64,000 nucleotides of DNA from G963666705 sp963666705 (GCA_963666705.2 CAXXKO010000017.1:1-64000); one strand, 5' to 3'. Numbered from the stretch's first letter, positions 12,795-21,230 are shown. The notes: generated from the sequence alone by a model not told the origin. Numbers and translations are program-made.

Positions 12795-13669
12795 AGCCGG
12801 CAAATACTTGCGGCGACCGCCGCAGGGCGCCCGGGCTCGCCCGGATCCTCGCTGTCGCAATCGTGCTCGCGCTCACCCCCGGCGCGGCGGCGCTTCACGC
12901 CCAGGGCCTCAACTCGACATTCGGCGCCTCGGGCTCGGACGAGCCGCTGGCCATCGAAGCCCAGGAGGGGATCGAGTGGCAGCAGTCGAACCAGGTCTAC
13001 ATCGCGCGCGGCGCGGCCCGGGCGACCAAGGGAGAAGTCACCGTGGCGGCCGAGACCCTGATCGCCCATTACCGGGAGATCGAGGGTGGCGACACGGAAA
13101 TCTGGCGCATCGAGGCCACCGGCGGCGTGCGCATCACGACCCCGCGCGAGACCGCGACCGGGGACAAGGGAATCTACGACATCGATCAGGCCGTCCTCGT
13201 GCTGACCGGGCGCGAAGTCAGCTTCGAGACCCCGACCGAGCGCATCACCGCCAATCAGAGCCTGGAGTATTGGGAGGCCCGCGGGCTTGCGGTCGCGCGC
13301 GGCGACGCGGTCGTCATCCAGGACGACAAGCGCCTTCGCGGCGACGTCCTGAGCGCCCACCTCAAGGAAGATGCCGATGGCAAGCTCAGCATTTACCGAG
13401 TCGAGGCTTTCGGCAATGTCGAAGTCGCCTCCGAGACGGAAATCGTGCGCGCCCAGTACGGCGACTACAACGTCGAAAGCGGTATCGCCACTCTCACGGG
13501 ATCGGTTAAGATCACCAAGGGTCAGAACCAGCTCAATGGAGATTTTGCCGAGGTCGACCTCAATACCGGCATCAGCAAGCTCCTAGCGCGCCCCGATACG
13601 GGGACGGGTGAAAGTGGCCAAGTCCACGGCATCTTCGTGCCGAAGGAAAAGCCGGAGCAAACGCCCTAG
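12791..13669 (+). CDS. lptA: LPS transport periplasmic protein LptA (OstA-like)
   Basis: A 292-residue protein with an N-terminal signal sequence (about 1-37, ILAVAIVLALTPGAAALHAQ) and an OstA-type beta-jellyroll repeated through about 50-270. Strand pairs such as IEWQQSNQVYIARGAARATK and NVESGIATLTGSVKITKGQN are typical. LptA polymers form the periplasmic bridge that carries LPS to LptD. At 292 residues it is longer than E. coli LptA (185), as is common in alphaproteobacteria. It overlaps lptC by 4 bp, indicating translational coupling, and precedes lptB. Confidence 0.9.
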   Translation: MKPANTCGDRRRAPGLARILAVAIVLALTPGAAALHAQGLNSTFGASGSDEPLAIEAQEGIEWQQSNQVYIARGAARATKGEVTVAAETLIAHYREIEGGDTEIWRIEATGGVRITTPRETATGDKGIYDIDQAVLVLTGREVSFETPTERITANQSLEYWEARGLAVARGDAVVIQDDKRLRGDVLSAHLKEDADGKLSIYRVEAFGNVEVASETEIVRAQYGDYNVESGIATLTGSVKITKGQNQLNGDFAEVDLNTGISKLLARPDTGTGESGQVHGIFVPKEKPEQTP

Positions 13670-13749
13670 GCGTTAGGCGCGAATGCCCGGGGCGTTAGGC
13701 CGACATCGGCCGGACCGCGCGCGAAGCCAGGATAGGGAGAAGCGCCGGA

Positions 13750-14541
13750 ATGGCACACGCGCCACCGATCGAGCCGAACGATGCGGACGCCACCTCGGCA
13801 CCCCGCCTGGTGGCGGACAACCACGGCCTGGTGGCGCGGAACCTGGGAAAGAGCTTCAAGAAACGCCCGGTCCTGCGCGATGTGAGTCTTTCTGTGCAGC
13901 GCGGCGAGGCCGTCGGGCTTTTGGGTCCCAACGGCGCCGGGAAGACCATGAGCTTCTACATCATCATGGGCCTGATCGCCGCCGACGTGGGCAGTATCAA
14001 CCTCGACGGCGCCGAGATCACGCATCTGCCCATGTATCAGCGTGCGCGCCTCGGCATCGGCTACCTGCCACAGGAGCCGTCGATCTTCCGCGGCCTCACG
14101 GTCGAGGAGAACATCCGCGCGGTGCTCGAGGTCGTGGAGCGCGACCGCGAACGGCGCGATATCATTCTCGACGACCTCCTGGCCGAGTTCTCCATCACCC
14201 ATCTCAGGCGCACGCCCTCCCTCGCGCTCTCGGGCGGCGAGCGGCGGCGGGTGGAAATCGCCCGCGCGCTCGCATCGCAACCGCACTTCATCCTGCTCGA
14301 CGAGCCGCTCGCCGGCATCGATCCAATAGCCGTCAACGACATCCGCGAGCTCGTTTCCCAGCTCAAGGACCGGGGTATCGGCGTCCTGATCACGGATCAC
14401 AACGTGCGCGAGACTTTGGAAATCGTCGATCGGGCCTACATCATCCATAATGGCACCGTGCTCATGGAAGGCGCACCTTCGGAGATCGTCAGCCACGAGG
14501 ACGTGCGGCGCGTTTACTTGGGCGAAAGGTTCAGCCTGTAG
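13750..14541 (+). CDS. lptB: LPS export ABC transporter ATP-binding protein LptB
   Basis: A cytoplasmic ATPase that powers LPS extraction by LptFG. The 263 residues hold Walker A (GPNGAGKT), the Q-loop region (IGYLPQEPSIFRGLTVEENI), the signature LSGGERRRVEIARAL, Walker B (FILLDEPLAGID) and the switch histidine (ITDHNVRETLEI). EPSIFRGLTVEEN and LLAEFSITHLR are specific to LptB within ABC ATPases. An N-terminal extension of about 25 residues precedes the fold. A GGGAG lies 10 bp before the ATG. An 80-bp gap separates it from lptA, and rpoN follows after 36 bp. Confidence 0.96.
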   Translation: MAHAPPIEPNDADATSAPRLVADNHGLVARNLGKSFKKRPVLRDVSLSVQRGEAVGLLGPNGAGKTMSFYIIMGLIAADVGSINLDGAEITHLPMYQRARLGIGYLPQEPSIFRGLTVEENIRAVLEVVERDRERRDIILDDLLAEFSITHLRRTPSLALSGGERRRVEIARALASQPHFILLDEPLAGIDPIAVNDIRELVSQLKDRGIGVLITDHNVRETLEIVDRAYIIHNGTVLMEGAPSEIVSHEDVRRVYLGERFSL

Positions 14542-14577
14542 ACACGTAGCCGACTTGGACCTCTAATCAGAAGCGTA

Positions 14578-16125
14578 ATGGCGCTCAGCACACGATTGGA
14601 TCTGCGGCAGACACAGTCGCTGGTCATGACGCCGCAACTGCAGCAGGCGATAAAACTGCTGCAATTGTCGAATATTGAGCTGTCCGCCTATCTGGAGACG
14701 GAGCTCGAGCGCAACCCACTTCTCGAGCGCGACGACAGCGGCGATGGCGAGGCGCCGGACCGGGCCGAGGAGCCCGTTGTGGACGGCGGCGGCGATGTGC
14801 CCGCCGCCGCGGACGAAATCTCCCTCGACGCGATCGGCCCCGACGAGGCGCCCCTCGACATATCGGACGAGGACACCTGGGCCGATGCCGGGCCGGGCGA
14901 CGGCCTCCCCGGCATGGATGGGACGGCGGGCAGTTGGTCGGGCGGTGGCGGGCGCCAGGATTTCGATAGCGACGAATACAGCCTGGAGCAGACCCTGCAA
15001 CAGAAACGGAGTCTGCGCGAGCTGCTGACCGAGCAGCTCCAGGTGGATGTCCACGACCCCATCGACCGCGCGATCGGCTTGCACCTCATCGACCTCCTCG
15101 ACGAAGCGGGATACCTGCCGGCCGACCTCGACCAGGTCGCCGAGCGCCTCGATTGCGCGCCGGACCGAGTGCTGACCACCCTCGAGAAGCTGCAGCATTT
15201 CGACCCGCCCGGGATTTTCGCGCGCAACTTGGCCGAATGCCTCGCCCTTCAGCTCCGCGAGCGCGATCGCCTCGACCCGGCGATGCAGGCCCTGCTGGAG
15301 AACCTCGACCTGCTGGCCCGCCGGGATGTCGACGCGCTGCGCCGGGTCTGCCAGGTCGACGCCGAGGACCTCGCGGACATGGTGAGGGAGATTCGCGCCC
15401 TCGACCCCAAGCCCTGCCTGGCGTACGACACCACGGTCGCGCAGTCGGTGATGCCCGAGGTCCTGATGCGCCCCGACGGCGCCGGCGGCTGGATCGTGGA
15501 GCTCAACAACGACACCCTCCCACGCGTGCTCGTCGATCAGAGCTATTATGCGAGGGTGAGCGGGGCCGCCCGGAGCAAGGCGGATCGGGCCTATCTGGTG
15601 GAGACCTTGCAAAGCGCCAATTGGCTGGTGAAGGCCCTGCACCAGCGTGCCACCACGATCCTCAAGGTCGCGAGCGAGATCGTGCGCCAGCAGGACGCCT
15701 TTTTCGCCCATGGCATCCAGTTCCTCAAGCCGCTGGTTCTGCGCGATATCGCCGAGGCGATCAGCATGCACGAGAGCACGGTCAGCCGGGTGACCAGCAA
15801 CAAGTACATGGCCACGCCAAGAGGCGTGTACGAGCTCAAGTATTTCTTCACCTCGGCCATCTCGAGCTCGGACGGGGACTCGCAGTATTCGGCCGAGTCC
15901 GTGCGCTTCAGGATCCGCGCCCTGATCGAAGCCGAGCCGCCCAAGAAGGTGTTTTCCGACGATAAGATCGTCTCTCTCCTGCGTGAAGAGGGCATCGATA
16001 TCGCGCGCCGCACGGTGGCGAAATACCGCGAATCCATGCGCATTCCCTCTTCCGTTCAGCGGCGGCGGGAGAAGACCATGTCTCTCGCCCAGTCGCGGCC
16101 CGAAGAGGCCGCGCCCGCCTATTGA
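14578..16125 (+). CDS. rpoN: RNA polymerase sigma-54 factor
   Basis: Directs RNA polymerase to -24/-12 promoters that need an AAA+ activator, typically for nitrogen and carbon use. The 515-residue product has the Gln/Leu-rich activator-interaction region I (LDLRQTQSLVMTPQLQQAIK, residues 7-26), an acidic linker (about 60-125), the core-binding region, the HTH (HESTVSRVTSNKYMATPRG) and the C-terminal RpoN box (ARRTVAKYRE). It sits between lptB and hpf/ptsN, the conserved proteobacterial order. No good ribosome binding site is visible before the ATG at 14578, but the N-terminus matches the family. Confidence 0.97.
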   Translation: MALSTRLDLRQTQSLVMTPQLQQAIKLLQLSNIELSAYLETELERNPLLERDDSGDGEAPDRAEEPVVDGGGDVPAAADEISLDAIGPDEAPLDISDEDTWADAGPGDGLPGMDGTAGSWSGGGGRQDFDSDEYSLEQTLQQKRSLRELLTEQLQVDVHDPIDRAIGLHLIDLLDEAGYLPADLDQVAERLDCAPDRVLTTLEKLQHFDPPGIFARNLAECLALQLRERDRLDPAMQALLENLDLLARRDVDALRRVCQVDAEDLADMVREIRALDPKPCLAYDTTVAQSVMPEVLMRPDGAGGWIVELNNDTLPRVLVDQSYYARVSGAARSKADRAYLVETLQSANWLVKALHQRATTILKVASEIVRQQDAFFAHGIQFLKPLVLRDIAEAISMHESTVSRVTSNKYMATPRGVYELKYFFTSAISSSDGDSQYSAESVRFRIRALIEAEPPKKVFSDDKIVSLLREEGIDIARRTVAKYRESMRIPSSVQRRREKTMSLAQSRPEEAAPAY

Positions 16126-16222
16126 CTCGACCGCTAGGGCTATCTATGTTCCCCCGCCTCCAACGATCCGGGATCCTCCGACCGGCGCCGATCCGGTGCC
16201 GGCAGCCCTAGTCCGAGCGCAA

Positions 16223-16816
16223 ATGAAGATCTCCGTCACGGGAAAGCACTTCAACATCTCCGATGGTTTCCGCGAGCATGTCGAGACCACTCTGAGCGCC
16301 GTGGTGACGAAGTATTTCTCGAACGCGATCGAGGCCTCGGTCGTGGTCTCGCGCGACGCGCACCTGCTGCGGGTCAACCTCTCCGTCCATGTCGGACAGG
16401 GCATTCTGCTCCAGGGCCATGCCGATGCCGCCGACCCGCACGCCGCCTACGAGGCGGCCGTCGAGCGGGTGGCCAAGCGGCTGCGGCGCCACAAGCGCCG
16501 CCTGCGCGACCACCACAAGAATGCGCCATCGGAGCTCGTGAGCCATCCCGCCCAGCAATACGTGCTGTCGAGCGGCGATTCGGCCGAGACGGGGGACGAG
16601 GCGGAAGCGGATGAGCCCGACAACCCGGTGATCGTCGCCGAGATGGCGACGCGGATCGAGACCCTGACGGTGGGGGAGGCGGTCATGCGGCTCGACCTTG
16701 CGGACCTGCCGGCCGTCATGTTTCGCAGCCGTGCCCACGGGGGCCTCAACATGATCTATCGCCGGAGCGACGGGAACATAGGCTGGGTCGATCCCGACAG
16801 CGGCAAGGATGCCTGA
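16223..16816 (+). CDS. hpf: Ribosome hibernation promoting factor, long form
   Basis: Binds the 30S decoding region and dimerises ribosomes in starvation. The 197-residue product has the N-terminal S30AE domain (about 1-100; MKISVTGKHFNISDGFREHV) with its basic face (KRLRRHKRRLRDHH). An acidic linker follows, then the C-terminal dimerisation domain (about 140-197; VGEAVMRLDLADLPAVMFRS). The long form joins two 70S ribosomes without RMF. The ATG at 16223 is the natural start; the longer frame overlaps rpoN. It lies between rpoN and ptsN, as in most proteobacteria. Confidence 0.94.
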   Translation: MKISVTGKHFNISDGFREHVETTLSAVVTKYFSNAIEASVVVSRDAHLLRVNLSVHVGQGILLQGHADAADPHAAYEAAVERVAKRLRRHKRRLRDHHKNAPSELVSHPAQQYVLSSGDSAETGDEAEADEPDNPVIVAEMATRIETLTVGEAVMRLDLADLPAVMFRSRAHGGLNMIYRRSDGNIGWVDPDSGKDA

Positions 16817-16836
16817 AATCCGGGTTTGAGTGCACC

Positions 16837-17301
16837 ATGGATATCGCCGATCTGATCAGCCCCGCCTGTGTCGTCCCGCGCCTGCGCGCGACGAGCAAGA
16901 AACAGGCGCTGCAGGAGCTCGCCAAGCGCGCCGCCGAGGTCACTGGGGCGCAGGAGCGGGCCATCTTCGACGTGCTGCTCGAGCGCGAGCGCCTCGGCAC
17001 CACGGGCGTCGGCAACGGCATCGCCATCCCCCACGGCAAGCTGGCCGACCTCGACCGCCTCTACGGCCTGTTCGCGCGCCTCGAGGAGCCGGTGCCCTTC
17101 GATTCGATCGACGAGCTGCCCGTGGACCTCATCTTCCTCCTGTTGGCGCCGGAAGGCGCGGGCGCGGATCACCTCAAGGCCCTGGCCCGGATCTCGCGCC
17201 TGTTGCGCAACGGCGGCACCTGCGAGAAGCTGCGCGGCACGACCGAGGTCGCGCTCATGTACGAGACCCTGACCGAATCCCCGTCGAGCCGCGCGGCCTA
17301 G
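16837..17301 (+). CDS. ptsN: Nitrogen-regulatory PTS EIIA component PtsN
   Basis: The terminal phosphocarrier of the PTS-Ntr branch; in other bacteria its phosphorylation state tunes potassium transport, sigma-54 output and stress responses. The 154-residue protein is a complete PTS_EIIA_2 domain, with the phosphorylated histidine at His66 in GNGIAIPHGKLADLDRLYGL. It lies 20 bp after hpf and probably belongs to the same transcript. No sugar-specific PTS genes are nearby, in line with a purely regulatory chain. Confidence 0.95.
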   Translation: MDIADLISPACVVPRLRATSKKQALQELAKRAAEVTGAQERAIFDVLLERERLGTTGVGNGIAIPHGKLADLDRLYGLFARLEEPVPFDSIDELPVDLIFLLLAPEGAGADHLKALARISRLLRNGGTCEKLRGTTEVALMYETLTESPSSRAA

Positions 17302-17323
17302 CCGCCGAGGGGCGCAAAAGCTC

Positions 17324-19462
17324 GTGTCCCCGACACCGATCGAGCGGCTTCTGAAGCCACGCTCGATCGCGATCGTGGGCGCGTCCGCCCGGCCCGAGAT
17401 GATGGGCATGCGCGCACTCCGCAACCTGCGGCGCTTCGGCTTCGCCGGGTCGCTCTACCAGGTCAACCCACGCTACCAGGAGCTCGAAGGGGCGCCCTGC
17501 TACCCCTCCCTCGCAGCCTTGCCCGAGGTGGTGGACGCCGCCTTCATCGCTATCCCCGCCGCGCGCACCATCGACATCGTTGACGAATGCGGACGGATCG
17601 GGATCCGCGCCGCCGTGGTGCCGTCCAACGGGTTCGCCGAGGCGGGCGCGGAGGGCCGGGTACTTGCGCACAAGCTCGGCGAGGCCGCGCGCGGGCACGG
17701 CATCGCCCTCTGCGGCCCCAACAACATCGGCCTCATCAACGTCCACGACCGCACGGTCATGTGGCCCGCCCACCTCCACGACCTGCCCCGGCCCGGCGGG
17801 ACCGCGCTGGTAACCCAGAGCGGCTCCGCCGGCATCGCTCTCTCCCAGGACGATCGCGCCCTCGGCTTCGCTTACCTCATCAGCACCGGCAACGAGGCCG
17901 TACTGACCGTCGCGGACTATCTCGCCTTCCTCGCCCGTGAGGACCATGTCCACGTGATCCTGATGTTCCTGGAGACGATTCGCGACCCGGCGGGCTTTGC
18001 CGCCGCGGCGCGCGAGGCGGCGGCGCGGGGCAAGCGCATCGTGGTCGTCAAGGCGGGGGAGAGCGCGGGCGGGCGAGAGGCCGTGGCCGCGCACACGGGC
18101 GCGCTGGCCGGCGAGGCCGAAGTCTACGACGCCTATTTCCGGCGCTTGGGCGTGATACGCGCCGCCGACCTCGACGAGATGCTGGAGATGGCCGCCCTGC
18201 TCTCGGCCTATCCGGCGCCGCCGCGCGAACCGCATGTGGCGTCCGTGATCCTCTCGGGTGGGCTTGGTGCGCTGCTCGCCGACATCGGGGCGGCAAACGG
18301 CGTCAGTCACGCGCCGCTCAGCGCGGCAACGCGCGAGGCGCTCCACCAGGTCCTGCCGCCCTATCCGCGTCTGCGCAACCCCATCGATGCCATGGGCCTC
18401 GGCTGGAACGTGGACATGTTCGAGAGTGTCCTTGCGACACTCGCGCGCGATCCCACCTACGGTTCCATCCTCCTGGCCATGGACACCACCGCCGCCGGTG
18501 GGGCGGATACCGCCATGGTCTTGGAAATGGCAGCGATGTGCGCGCGCTTGGCACCCGAAACAGAAGCGCGCTTCGTCTTCGCCAACAACACCACGGCGGG
18601 CGGCCTCAACGCCCAGGTTCGCGCGCGGCTCGACGCCGCCGGCATTCCGTACCTGGCCGGCATGCGCGAGAGCCTGGCCGCGATCGGCCAGTGGGCCCGA
18701 CCGCCCGAGCGACCCATGGACCCGCCACGGGCGGCGGGCGACTGGCGCGACCGGGCGGCGTCCGCCGGCGTGCTCACGGAGTCCGGGCGCTTCCGCCTCC
18801 TGAGCGAGGCCGGGGTGCCGATGGCGGCGTGCGAGCCCGCCTCGTCGGCCGAGGCGGCGTCCGCCGCCGCCGCGAAGCTCGGCTATCCCATCGCCATGAA
18901 GGGGGCGGGGCCGGGGATCGCCCACAAGACCGAGCTCGGCCTGGTGCGGCTCGACCTCGCGGACGCGGCCGCCGTCGAGGCCGCATTCCGCGATCTTCAA
19001 GCCCGGCTGCCTCGGGTGCCGGGCGCGGAGATCGTGGTTCAGCCCATAGCCGGGCCGGGCGTCGAGCTTATTCTGGGCGCACGGCCGACGCGGGGGTTCG
19101 GCACCCTCGTCGTGGTCGGGATGGGGGGCACATATGTCGAGCAGCTCGGCATCTCGAGCCACAGGCTCGCGCCGCTCGATCGCGAAGGTGCGATCGACAT
19201 GCTCGACGAGACGCCGCTCGGCGCCATCCTCGCCGGCGCGCGCGGCAAGGGGCCTTACAACATCGAGGCGGCGGCGGACGCGATTGCCGCCTTCTCCCGC
19301 TTCGCGGACGCGGCGGGGGACGTGCTAGCCTCGATCGAGATCAACCCGCTGATCGTGTTGGAGGCGGGCCACGGCGCCGTCGGCGTCGACCTGCTCATGG
19401 AGCCGGCCGCCCCCGCGGACGGCAGCCCTTGCGATGGAGGAGACGCCAGCCATGACCTATGA
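17324..19462 (+). CDS. NDP-forming acyl-CoA synthetase (acetate--CoA ligase family)
   Basis: A 712-residue fusion of both halves of ADP/GDP-forming acyl-CoA synthetases: a CoA-binding domain (IERLLKPRSIAIVGASARPE), two succinyl-CoA ligase-like flavodoxin domains (about 145-440; LVTQSGSAGIALSQD) and a C-terminal ATP-grasp domain (about 490-705; PIAMKGAGPGIAHKTELGLV). It couples an acid, CoA and a nucleoside triphosphate through a phosphohistidine. The next gene, an enoyl-CoA hydratase family member, overlaps its end by 11 bp. That pairing resembles ferulate CoA-ligase plus hydratase/lyase (FerA/FerB) of sphingomonads, but the substrate is not readable here. A GTG start at 17324 follows ptsN by 22 bp. 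Confidence 0.85.
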   Translation: MSPTPIERLLKPRSIAIVGASARPEMMGMRALRNLRRFGFAGSLYQVNPRYQELEGAPCYPSLAALPEVVDAAFIAIPAARTIDIVDECGRIGIRAAVVPSNGFAEAGAEGRVLAHKLGEAARGHGIALCGPNNIGLINVHDRTVMWPAHLHDLPRPGGTALVTQSGSAGIALSQDDRALGFAYLISTGNEAVLTVADYLAFLAREDHVHVILMFLETIRDPAGFAAAAREAAARGKRIVVVKAGESAGGREAVAAHTGALAGEAEVYDAYFRRLGVIRAADLDEMLEMAALLSAYPAPPREPHVASVILSGGLGALLADIGAANGVSHAPLSAATREALHQVLPPYPRLRNPIDAMGLGWNVDMFESVLATLARDPTYGSILLAMDTTAAGGADTAMVLEMAAMCARLAPETEARFVFANNTTAGGLNAQVRARLDAAGIPYLAGMRESLAAIGQWARPPERPMDPPRAAGDWRDRAASAGVLTESGRFRLLSEAGVPMAACEPASSAEAASAAAAKLGYPIAMKGAGPGIAHKTELGLVRLDLADAAAVEAAFRDLQARLPRVPGAEIVVQPIAGPGVELILGARPTRGFGTLVVVGMGGTYVEQLGISSHRLAPLDREGAIDMLDETPLGAILAGARGKGPYNIEAAADAIAAFSRFADAAGDVLASIEINPLIVLEAGHGAVGVDLLMEPAAPADGSPCDGGDASHDL

Positions 19463-20273
19463 GAGCATAATCTACGAGGCGGACGACCGGGTCGCCACCA
19501 TCACCTTCAACCGGCCCCAGCGCATGAACGCCTTGAGCCAGGCGCTCTGCGCCGAGTTCCGCGACGCCGTCGCCAAGGCCGACGCGGACGACGAGGTCCG
19601 CGTTCTCATCGTCACCGGCGCCGGCGGCAAGGCCTTCTCGTCGGGCTACGAGCTGCTCGACCCGGACAGCCGGCCCGAAGACCGGACCGGCATCGGCGCC
19701 TGGCACAAGCGGCTCGCGGGCGACCTCGACTTCACCTACACGGTGTGGAACTGCTCCAAGCCCGTGATCGCCATGATCGACGGCTATTGCCTCGCGGGCG
19801 CCCTCGAATTCGCCCAGATGTGCGACATGCGCTACTGCTCCGACGATTCGAGGTTCGCAGTCATCGAGTCCCGGTTCTCGGCCGGCATCGCGACCCTCGC
19901 CATGCCGTGGATCCTGGGCGCGCGCTGCCGCGAGCTGATCTATACGGGCGACATGATCGATGCGGAGGAGGCCCTGCGGCTTGGCCTCGTCAATCGGGTT
20001 TTCCCCAAGGACGCGCTCGCCGCGGAGACTATGAAGATCGCCAAGCGCATGAGCCGCGTGGCGCTCGACTGCCTCAAATGGAACAAGCGCGCCATCAACC
20101 AGAGCTACGACACCATGGGCTTCAAGGCCGCGTTGCAGTACGGCCTCGAAGCCTGCGTCATGCTCGATTCGACGGAGACGCCCGAGCTCAAGGCGTTCAC
20201 GGAGATCCGCGTCGCCAAGGGCGCCAAGGAGGCCATCAAGTGGCGCGACGCCCAGTTCAAGCCCTTCGAGTGA
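19452..20273 (+). CDS. Enoyl-CoA hydratase/isomerase family protein
   Basis: A crotonase-fold protein of 273 residues. ATITFNRPQRMNALSQALCA is the N-terminal signature, GGKAFSSGYEL the CoA/oxyanion-hole segment, and IAMIDGYCLAGALEFAQMCD the second oxyanion loop. The second segment has SGYEL where most hydratases have AGADL. Residues aligned to the two catalytic Glu of hydratases are not both obvious (ESRFSAGIATLAMPWILG), so hydratase, lyase, isomerase or hydrolase activity remains open. The ATG at 19452 with upstream GGAGG inside the preceding gene is preferred over 19434. Coupling with the acyl-CoA synthetase suggests one substrate passes between them. Confidence 0.85.
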   Translation: MTYESIIYEADDRVATITFNRPQRMNALSQALCAEFRDAVAKADADDEVRVLIVTGAGGKAFSSGYELLDPDSRPEDRTGIGAWHKRLAGDLDFTYTVWNCSKPVIAMIDGYCLAGALEFAQMCDMRYCSDDSRFAVIESRFSAGIATLAMPWILGARCRELIYTGDMIDAEEALRLGLVNRVFPKDALAAETMKIAKRMSRVALDCLKWNKRAINQSYDTMGFKAALQYGLEACVMLDSTETPELKAFTEIRVAKGAKEAIKWRDAQFKPFE

Positions 20274-20285
20274 GGCCAGAGGGGC

Positions 20286-20364
20286 TCCGTTTTGAACGGA
20301 CTCTTGTGGTTCGATCCCGACGGAAGAGTCCCCCTCTCCGCCAAGGGAAGAAGTGGGGAGAGGG
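20286..20364. repeat. Cluster of three inverted repeats (possible terminator)
   Basis: Three consecutive hairpins lie between two converging genes: TCCGTT-TTG-AACGGA (20286-20300), GACTCTT...AAGAGTC (20299-20330) and CCCTCTCC...GGAGAGGG (20332-20364). They could end transcription from both sides, although no T-run follows. The third resembles palindromic intergenic repeats seen in several proteobacteria; I cannot count copies from one window. Confidence 0.5.
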
Positions 20365-20387
20365 TTCCAAGTGTCAGACGCAAACCA

Positions 20388-20600
20388 CTAGTGCGTGCTC
20401 ATGGGCTCGAGCCCATTCTGGCGCAGGGCGGCGAAAGCGACCTCGCGGTCAGCCATGAGCGCCAGCTCATGCCCGTCGGCGGCGTGGAGGGCATAGGCCG
20501 TCCGGCCCTCCACTTTGACCGGCTTGACGTAGGCGATGTCCCCAGCGCCGAGCGCCGCGAGCTCATCCAAGCGCAATGACCTCAAAGATTGAAAATCCAT
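20388..20600 (-). CDS. DUF1150 family protein
   Basis: A 70-residue protein beginning MDFQSLRSLRLDELAALGAG and containing IAYVKPVKVEGRTAYALHAA, DGHELALMADREVAFAALRQ and a final LEPMSTH. This is the DUF1150 family, small alphaproteobacterial proteins nearly always next to a small heat shock protein. The function is unknown. The start at 20600 matches the family; a longer frame from 20687 would overlap hsp20. It lies 55 bp downstream of the Hsp20 gene on the same strand and probably shares its heat-inducible transcript. Confidence 0.85.
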   Translation of the reverse strand: MDFQSLRSLRLDELAALGAGDIAYVKPVKVEGRTAYALHAADGHELALMADREVAFAALRQNGLEPMSTH

Positions 20601-20655
20601 CGTGACCCTTCCTCTGGCGCCCCGTCCCATACGGCCGCGCCTGTTATCCGGCTGG

Positions 20656-21108
20656 TTACTTGACCTCGAGGGCATTCCGCTTGCCACGGCGGGCGCCGGC
20701 CGTGTCGATCTCGACCGTCCGGACCCGGCTCTCGGCCGGAGGCCGCGCCAGATCCACGTGCAGGAGCCCGTTGTCGAGCGCGGCCCCCAGCACCTCCAGG
20801 CCCTCGGCGAGGACGAAGCTGCGCTGGAACTGCCGCGCGGCGATGCCGCGGTGGAGAAAGACCCTGCCCTCGTCGTCTTCGGCCTGACGGCCGCGAATGA
20901 CGAGCTGTCGATCCTCGACCTGGATCGAGAGGTCCTCCTCCGCGAACCCCGCCACGGCGAGGGTGATGCGCAAGCAGCCGTCGTCGGTCTGCGCGACGTT
21001 GTAGGGCGGGTAGCCGTCGGTCGAAGCCTTGGATACGCGCTCCAGCGCTTCCTCGAAGCGGTCGAACCCGAGCATCAGCGGGCTGTTGAAAAGCGTGAGC
21101 CGCGACAT
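20656..21108 (-). CDS. Small heat shock protein Hsp20 (IbpA type)
   Basis: An ATP-independent holdase that keeps unfolding proteins refoldable. In the 150 residues an N-terminal arm (MSRLTLFNSPLMLGFDRFEE) is followed by the alpha-crystallin domain (about 35-128; YNVAQTDDGCLRITLAVAGF through FVLAEGLEVLGAALDNGLLH). The usual C-terminal I-x-I/V is weak or replaced (RVRTVEIDT). A strong AAGGAGG stands 7 bp before the ATG. That Shine-Dalgarno lies wholly inside a hairpin (21112-21138), and an RpoH-like promoter lies at 21203-21230, so both transcription and translation look heat-controlled. Confidence 0.93.
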   Translation of the reverse strand: MSRLTLFNSPLMLGFDRFEEALERVSKASTDGYPPYNVAQTDDGCLRITLAVAGFAEEDLSIQVEDRQLVIRGRQAEDDEGRVFLHRGIAARQFQRSFVLAEGLEVLGAALDNGLLHVDLARPPAESRVRTVEIDTAGARRGKRNALEVK

Positions 21109-21111
21109 GGC

Positions 21112-21138
21112 GCAACCTCCTTCCTCGAAGCGGGTTGC
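21112..21138 (-). promoter_or_regulatory. Hairpin sequestering the Hsp20 Shine-Dalgarno (candidate RNA thermometer)
   Basis: In the mRNA sense, GCAACC pairs with GGTTGC, then a 2x2 CG/GA internal loop, then CTTC with GAAG, closed by a three-base GAG loop. The ribosome binding site AAGGAGG (complement of 21116-21122) lies entirely in the 3' arm, 3 bp before the ATG. Imperfect SD-masking stems that melt on heating, such as ROSE elements, are known upstream of alphaproteobacterial small heat shock genes. The ROSE consensus itself is not visible. Confidence 0.6.
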
Positions 21139-21202
21139 CGGCCTCGGGCCCCGATTCGGCGCCCCTTCGGGCAGCCCGACCATCGGCGCCGCCCACCATG
21201 GG

Positions 21203-21230
21203 ATGTGGGGACCGGCGCGCCCGATTCAAG
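21203..21230 (-). promoter_or_regulatory. Putative RpoH (sigma-32) promoter of hsp20
   Basis: On the minus strand CTTGAA (21225-21230) is separated by 14 bp from CCCCACAT (21203-21210), close to the sigma-32 pattern CTTGAAA / CCCCATnT. It would give a leader of about 90 nt ending in the SD-masking hairpin. Position before a small heat shock gene supports the call. Confidence 0.6.
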
